Assembly: GCF_005405425.1 (NCBI RefSeq)
Contig: NZ_BJEA01000001.1
Coordinates: 124,001 to 188,000 of the forward strand
DNA length: 64,000 nucleotides
DNA from: Lactiplantibacillus modestisalitolerans
Lineage (GTDB): Bacteria; Bacillota; Bacilli; Lactobacillales; Lactobacillaceae
Direction of reading: 5' to 3'
The position numbers and the translations under genes are program-made. Below are positions 60,012 to 64,000 of this stretch, in pieces. The notes beneath the pieces are model-generated. The model saw nothing but the letters and a program-made list of their open reading frames with translations, was not told where the DNA came from and ran no database searches. Position 1 is the first letter of the stretch; every line of letters begins with the position of its first letter.

Positions 60012-60671
60012 TTAAAGGTTATCAAGAATATGTTTAATATCTTGGTAAACATCATCAATGTCGCGGTCACCGTCAACATTGTATAATAATTTTTCTTGAC
60101 CGTAATAATCAATCAAAGGCGTGTTCAACTTAACGTTCACGTCTAAGCGATTCTTAACGGTTGCGGGCTTGTCATCATCACGTTGATAGAAATCATGACC
60201 ACCACACACATCGCAAGTCCCTTCAACCTTCGGCTTGTTGTACAACTTATGGTAAGTTGCACCACATTTCCGGCAGATGAAGCGTCCAGATAAGCGTTCA
60301 ACTAACACACTTGGTTCAACGTGAATGTTAATCACCCCGTCCAACGGCTTGTTGAGTGCTTCACCGATTTGCTTTAAAGCGTGTGCTTGATCAATGTTAC
60401 GTGGATAACCATCAAGCAAGAAGCCGTTTTTCGTATCCGCTTCTGCTAACCGGTCACGAACGATGCCGTTAGTGACTTCGTCCGGTACCAAATTACCAGC
60501 ATCGATATACTTTTTAGCTTCAAGGCCCATTTTAGTTTCGTTCTTAATTGCTGCCCGGAAGATGTCCCCAGTAGAGATATGCGGAATATCAAAATCTTCG
60601 AGGATCTTTTGAGCTTGAGTACCCTTACCGGCACCCGGAAGTCCCATTAAAATCAGGTTCATTGTTGCCAT
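60012..60671 (-). CDS. adk: Adenylate kinase
   Basis: 219 aa. P-loop [13 protein letters not shown] site STGDIFR, LID domain with a zinc-binding set (CRKCGATYH ... CDVCGG) as in Gram-positive enzymes, and LDGYPRN. ATG at 60671 has GGAGG seven bases upstream; the ORF start at 60716 overlaps the secY end without a ribosome site. Confidence 0.96.
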   Translation of the reverse strand: MATMNLILMGLPGAGKGTQAQKILEDFDIPHISTGDIFRAAIKNETKMGLEAKKYIDAGNLVPDEVTNGIVRDRLAEADTKNGFLLDGYPRNIDQAHALKQIGEALNKPLDGVINIHVEPSVLVERLSGRFICRKCGATYHKLYNKPKVEGTCDVCGGHDFYQRDDDKPATVKNRLDVNVKLNTPLIDYYGQEKLLYNVDGDRDIDDVYQDIKHILDNL

Positions 60672-60725
60672 GTTTTTTCCTCCTAAATGCACAAATGTGC
60701 TGAGTCTCCCCAACACATTCGCTGA

Positions 60726-62021
60726 TTAACGGATAAAACCGACATAGTCACGTTTCATCATTAATCCTTTAATTTGACGAATTGTTTCAAGGGCAACCCC
60801 GACAACGATCAGTAGGCTAGTCCCACCTAAACCAATGGATTCATCCAAGCCCCAAATATCAGAAGCTAATAATGGAATCAAGGAAATTAATCCAAGGTAA
60901 AGTGACCCAACGGTACTTAATCGCATCAACAATTTTGAAACCCAGTCCTGAGTATCTTTACCTGGCCAAACACCAGGAATATAGCTGCCTTGCTTTTGCA
61001 AGTTCTTAGAGAGTTTTTCAGGATTGACCTGAACGAACGCGTAGAAGAACGTGAAGAGCACGATCAGTACGGTGTATAAAATCGCACCGGTCGTTGACTG
61101 CATGTTAAAAATATTACTCATCACTGTGTACCAAGTTTCGTCACCATGACTGGATTGGAAACCGAGTAAAATCGTTTGCGGCGTTGCGATAAAAGAACTC
61201 GCGAAAATAACGGGAATAACCCCGGCAACGTTCACCTTCAGTGGTAAATAACTACTGTCAGGTGCACCGGCTGCACGGCGCGTGTATTGAATTGGAATTC
61301 GATCATTAGCTTGTTCAACCCAGGTCACAAACATGACGATGATTAGAACAATCAATAATAATCCAACGACAAACAAGCCACTCTGCCACCACTGACTCTT
61401 TGCAACGTTCACGAACTGTTCTTGATAAATTTGATAAATCGAGGTAGGCATCCGAGCAATGATTCCGGCGAAGATGATAATGGAAACCCCATTACCAATC
61501 CCGCGGTCCGTAATCATATCCCCCATCCAAGTGGTTAACATTGCCCCACCGGTCAGGATAATCCCAATCGTCAGGTACGTGCTAACACTCGGATTATCAA
61601 CTAACTTAAGTTGACTTAAGGAGTTAAACCCGGCAGTGATCCCGATTGATTGCAGGAACGCTAAGGCAATTGTTAACCAACGCGTCGCTTGATTAAGCTT
61701 CCGTCGACCAACTTCACCTTGCTTCCCCCATTCAACAAACTTAGGAACAATGTCCATTTGAAGCAATTGTACAATGATTTGTGCCGTGATATAAGGGGAT
61801 ACCCCCATAGCAAGGATGGAATAATTTGTTAAACCGCCACCACTGAATGTATTCAACATACTTATCAGTCCCGACGACGCAATCGATTGAAGCGCCTGCG
61901 CGTTAACGCCCGGAACTGTGATATAAGAGCCAAGACGAAATACAATCAAAACGCCCAATGTGAACAGAAGTTTATTCCGAATATCCTTTACTTTGAGAGC
62001 GTTCTTCATGGTAGTCAGCAA
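60726..62021 (-). CDS. secY: Protein translocase subunit SecY
   Basis: 431 aa, ten membrane helices, the channel of the Sec translocon. Plug and pore-ring region GGGLTNYSILAMGVSPYITAQIIVQLL and C5 loop YTRRAAGAPDSSYLPLKVN are clear. The start is TTG at 62021 with GAGGTGAT five bases upstream; the in-frame ATG four codons later is too far from it. One base after rplO. Confidence 0.96.
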   Translation of the reverse strand: MLTTMKNALKVKDIRNKLLFTLGVLIVFRLGSYITVPGVNAQALQSIASSGLISMLNTFSGGGLTNYSILAMGVSPYITAQIIVQLLQMDIVPKFVEWGKQGEVGRRKLNQATRWLTIALAFLQSIGITAGFNSLSQLKLVDNPSVSTYLTIGIILTGGAMLTTWMGDMITDRGIGNGVSIIIFAGIIARMPTSIYQIYQEQFVNVAKSQWWQSGLFVVGLLLIVLIIVMFVTWVEQANDRIPIQYTRRAAGAPDSSYLPLKVNVAGVIPVIFASSFIATPQTILLGFQSSHGDETWYTVMSNIFNMQSTTGAILYTVLIVLFTFFYAFVQVNPEKLSKNLQKQGSYIPGVWPGKDTQDWVSKLLMRLSTVGSLYLGLISLIPLLASDIWGLDESIGLGGTSLLIVVGVALETIRQIKGLMMKRDYVGFIR

Positions 62022-62022
62022 A

Positions 62023-62454
62023 TTAGATCACCTCAGTTTTACCGCCAGCAGCTTCAATAGCTGCAACCGCCGTTGCAGAGAACTTGCTTGCCTTAACTGT
62101 TAATTTTTTGTTGAGTTTACCATTACCAAGAACTTTAACGGCAGCACTCTTCTTAACTAAGCCAGCTTCCTTCATTGATTCTGGTGTTACTTCTGCACCA
62201 TCATCAAACCGGTTTAAGCCGTCAAGGTTAACAACCGCATATTCTTTACGGTTAATGTTAGTAAATCCACGCTTTGGAATCCGACGATACAATGGCATTT
62301 GGCCACCTTCGAACCCTACACGAACTTTACCACGAGCCTTTTGACCCTTTTGGCCACGACCAGAAGTCTTACCATGGCCACTTGAGTCACCACGACCAAT
62401 GCGACGACGAGTAAAACGTGATCCTTCACTTGCTTGTAATTCATGTAACTTCAT
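62023..62454 (-). CDS. rplO: 50S ribosomal protein L15 (uL15)
   Basis: 143 aa. [38 protein letters not shown] type N-terminus is diagnostic; the C-terminus carries [24 protein letters not shown]. In the standard rpmD-rplO-secY order. Confidence 0.98.
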   Translation of the reverse strand: MKLHELQASEGSRFTRRRIGRGDSSGHGKTSGRGQKGQKARGKVRVGFEGGQMPLYRRIPKRGFTNINRKEYAVVNLDGLNRFDDGAEVTPESMKEAGLVKKSAAVKVLGNGKLNKKLTVKASKFSATAVAAIEAAGGKTEVI

Positions 62455-62485
62455 TTAGTAGGCACCTCCTCTTAGAAAATTTAAA

Positions 62486-62668
62486 TTACTTGATGATTTC
62501 GACATCGACTAAGTGTGCGATGTGGAAAATTTGTCCGCGAGTTGCTGCGTCATTAGGTTTAACAACGGAGCTGTTGATCCGGTTTAAGCCTAATTCCTTC
62601 ACAATTTTACGTTGCTTAGGAAGACGGTGAGCTGCGCTGCGAACTAAAGTGATCTTTAATTGAGCCAT
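62486..62668 (-). CDS. rpmD: 50S ribosomal protein L30 (uL30)
   Basis: 60 aa, [20 protein letters not shown] with the family core GLNRINSSV. Between rpsE and rplO, with AGGAGG upstream. Confidence 0.97.
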   Translation of the reverse strand: MAQLKITLVRSAAHRLPKQRKIVKELGLNRINSSVVKPNDAATRGQIFHIAHLVDVEIIK

Positions 62669-62684
62669 GTTGTTTGTCCTCCTA

Positions 62685-63185
62685 TTATTCAGCTAAATGT
62701 TCAGCTGAGACACCACGTAAAGCAGCGATTTGTTCAGCAGTCTTCAAGCTCTTCAAACCTTCGAACGTTGCACGTACAACGTTAACTGGTGTGTTGGAGC
62801 CAAGGCGCTTACTAGTAACATCGTCAACGCCAGCCAATTCCATGACGGCACGAACGGCGCCACCAGCGGCAACCCCAGAACCTTCAACGGCAGGCTTAAG
62901 CATGATGCGACCACCACCGTAAACACCAATTGTTTCATGAGGAATGGTGGTACCAACCATTGGTACAGTGATCAAGTTCTTTTTAGCAGCTTCGGAAGCT
63001 TTCCGAATTGCTTCTGGAACTTCTTGAGCTTTACCAGTACCGAAACCAACGTGTCCTTTGTGGTCACCAACGATTACTAAAGCAGCAAAACGTAAGCGAC
63101 GACCACCTTTAACAACTTTAGTAATCCGGTTGATGGCAACAACGTTATCGTCAAGATCTAATTTTGATGGATCAATGAAAGTCAT
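62685..63185 (-). CDS. rpsE: 30S ribosomal protein S5 (uS5)
   Basis: 166 aa. [46 protein letters not shown] is the S5 signature region. Between rplR and rpmD. Confidence 0.98.
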   Translation of the reverse strand: MTFIDPSKLDLDDNVVAINRITKVVKGGRRLRFAALVIVGDHKGHVGFGTGKAQEVPEAIRKASEAAKKNLITVPMVGTTIPHETIGVYGGGRIMLKPAVEGSGVAAGGAVRAVMELAGVDDVTSKRLGSNTPVNVVRATFEGLKSLKTAEQIAALRGVSAEHLAE

Positions 63186-63205
63186 ATGGTATTATTCCTC
63201 CTTTG

Positions 63206-63562
63206 TTAGAATTTAAGTCCGTTTTCACGAGCAGCTTCAGCCAAAGCTTGAACCCGACCGTGATATAAGTAACCGCCACGATCAAAGACTACGTCAGAGA
63301 TCTTCTTTTCAGCAGCACGTTTAGCAACAACTTCACCAACTGAAGCAGCTTGTTCGGTCTTGTTGTTACCCTTAACTTCGCTATCTAAAGTTGAGGCACT
63401 TGCGAGCGTTACACCCTCTACATCATCAATAACTTGAGCGTAGATGTTTTTGTTTGAACGATAAACATTTAAGCGTGGGCGCTCAGCAGTACCAGAGATT
63501 TTACCACGAACGCGTGCATGACGACGTTGGCGGGTTTGATTCTTATCTGGTTTTGAAATCAC
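63206..63562 (-). CDS. rplR: 50S ribosomal protein L18 (uL18)
   Basis: 118 aa, the usual bacillar length, starting [23 protein letters not shown] at 63562 is chosen with AGAGGTGAC four bases upstream; a GTG three codons earlier (63571) overlaps that ribosome site. C-terminus [26 protein letters not shown] binds 5S rRNA. Confidence 0.97.
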   Translation of the reverse strand: MISKPDKNQTRQRRHARVRGKISGTAERPRLNVYRSNKNIYAQVIDDVEGVTLASASTLDSEVKGNNKTEQAASVGEVVAKRAAEKKISDVVFDRGGYLYHGRVQALAEAARENGLKF

Positions 63563-63605
63563 AATAGTCACCTCTATATATTAGTATGGACAGCATTAAG
63601 CTGCA

Positions 63606-64000
63606 TTATTTACCAGTCTTACCTTCCTTACGACGAACATATTCATCGACGTAACGAATCCCTTTACCTTTGTAAGGTTCAGGTGAACGAATTGCCCGAA
63701 CTTCAGCAGCAAAGTCACCAACCGCTTGCTTACCAATACCAGAGATATTGATGTGCGTGTTGTCAGGAACTTCAACTGTGAGGCCTTCTGGCGTTTCAAA
63801 TTCAACAGGATGGGAATAACCAACCGTCAATACTAACTTCTTGCCTTGCAATTGGGCACGGTAACCAACACCGACCAATTGAAGGTTCTTAGTAAAGCCT
63901 TGAGTGACCCCTTCAACCATGTTGTTGACATTTGCACGCGTAGTTCCGTGTAATGCCTTCATCTTGTAATCATCAGTTGGGCGCGTGAATTTAACTTCGT
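63606..64000 (-). CDS. rplF: 50S ribosomal protein L6 (uL6), partial
   Basis: C-terminal ~130 residues of L6, from [18 protein letters not shown] to [11 protein letters not shown]; the gene continues beyond the right edge. [13 protein letters not shown] near the end is the conserved L6 motif. The internal ATG at 63962 is not the start. Confidence 0.96.
   Translation of the reverse strand, partial: EVKFTRPTDDYKMKALHGTTRANVNNMVEGVTQGFTKNLQLVGVGYRAQLQGKKLVLTVGYSHPVEFETPEGLTVEVPDNTHINISGIGKQAVGDFAAEVRAIRSPEPYKGKGIRYVDEYVRRKEGKTGK

Noticed and set aside
62038-62052. CCGCCAGCAGC match to the repeat boundary inside rplO
   Set aside because: It is coding sequence for Ala/Gly-rich L15 residues and the match does not extend beyond a dozen bases.

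Overview
The window looks like a chromosomal segment of a facultatively fermentative lactic acid bacterium of the Lactobacillaceae (Firmicutes, moderate GC). Supporting signs are GatCAB charging, pyruvate oxidase, the malolactic locus, a cytochrome bd operon without other respiratory oxidases, a CamS-type lipoprotein, strong AGGAGG ribosome sites with frequent GTG/TTG starts, and the bacillar ribosomal order rplF to rplQ. The genus cannot be fixed from the sequence alone. Most genes lie on the minus strand.

Layout. (1) 1-6919: pcrA-ligA-camS-gatC-gatA, one overlapping minus-strand operon running off the left edge. (2) 6920-10813: a gene-free stretch holding a structured repeat, then a PurK-like ATP-grasp protein, a UPF0316-type membrane protein, xpt and a GH73 hydrolase. 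(3) 11053-16171: an oxidoreductase, divergent menA (dmkA) and a long-chain polyprenyl diphosphate synthase, and pyruvate oxidase under a cre-like site. (4) 16241-22702: cydABCD with its promoter and an internal terminator. (5) 23123-25466: a small DUF2187-like protein, an ECF S component and an amino-acid permease. (6) 25682-36563: an exopolysaccharide cluster (wzz-wze-wzb, epimerase, priming transferase, two GT4, wzy, GT2, wzx, rmlB) whose centre is AT-rich and probably acquired. (7) 37079-41333: malolactic enzyme, AEC carrier and divergent mleR, followed by a small frameshifted gene and a candidate small RNA. (8) 41427-43968: a manganese-type ABC transporter with a candidate metalloregulator operator. 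(9) 44252-49618: a small membrane protein, a second copy of the structured repeat, then rpsI, rplM, truA, ecfT, ecfA2, ecfA1. (10) 49669-56459: a flavin-based extracellular electron transfer locus (fmnB, pplA, ndh2, eetA, eetB, dmkB). (11) 56519-64000: a cupin gene under a perfect cre match and the rplQ-rpoA-rpsK-rpsM-rpmJ-infA-adk-secY-rplO-rpmD-rpsE-rplR-rplF ribosomal operon, cut at the right edge.

How it fits together. The window carries much of a quinone-linked electron transport system: DHNA prenylation (menA), two long-chain prenyl synthases, a type II NADH dehydrogenase with an extra membrane domain, cytochrome bd for oxygen, and PplA/EetA/EetB for electron export to extracellular acceptors. 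No men genes for DHNA synthesis are seen here. Several of these promoters carry CcpA-like motifs, which suggests catabolite control.

The most unusual observation is a 168-bp element present at 7355-7522 and, inverted, at 44829-44996. The copies differ at 11 positions. None of the 11 breaks a base pair in the predicted multi-branched fold and two stem pairs covary, which points to a conserved structured RNA or a structure-dependent mobile element. Other points worth attention are a promoter-to-terminator candidate sRNA at 41195-41333, a one-base frameshift in the small gene next to mleR, and a PurK paralogue lacking its metal ligands.
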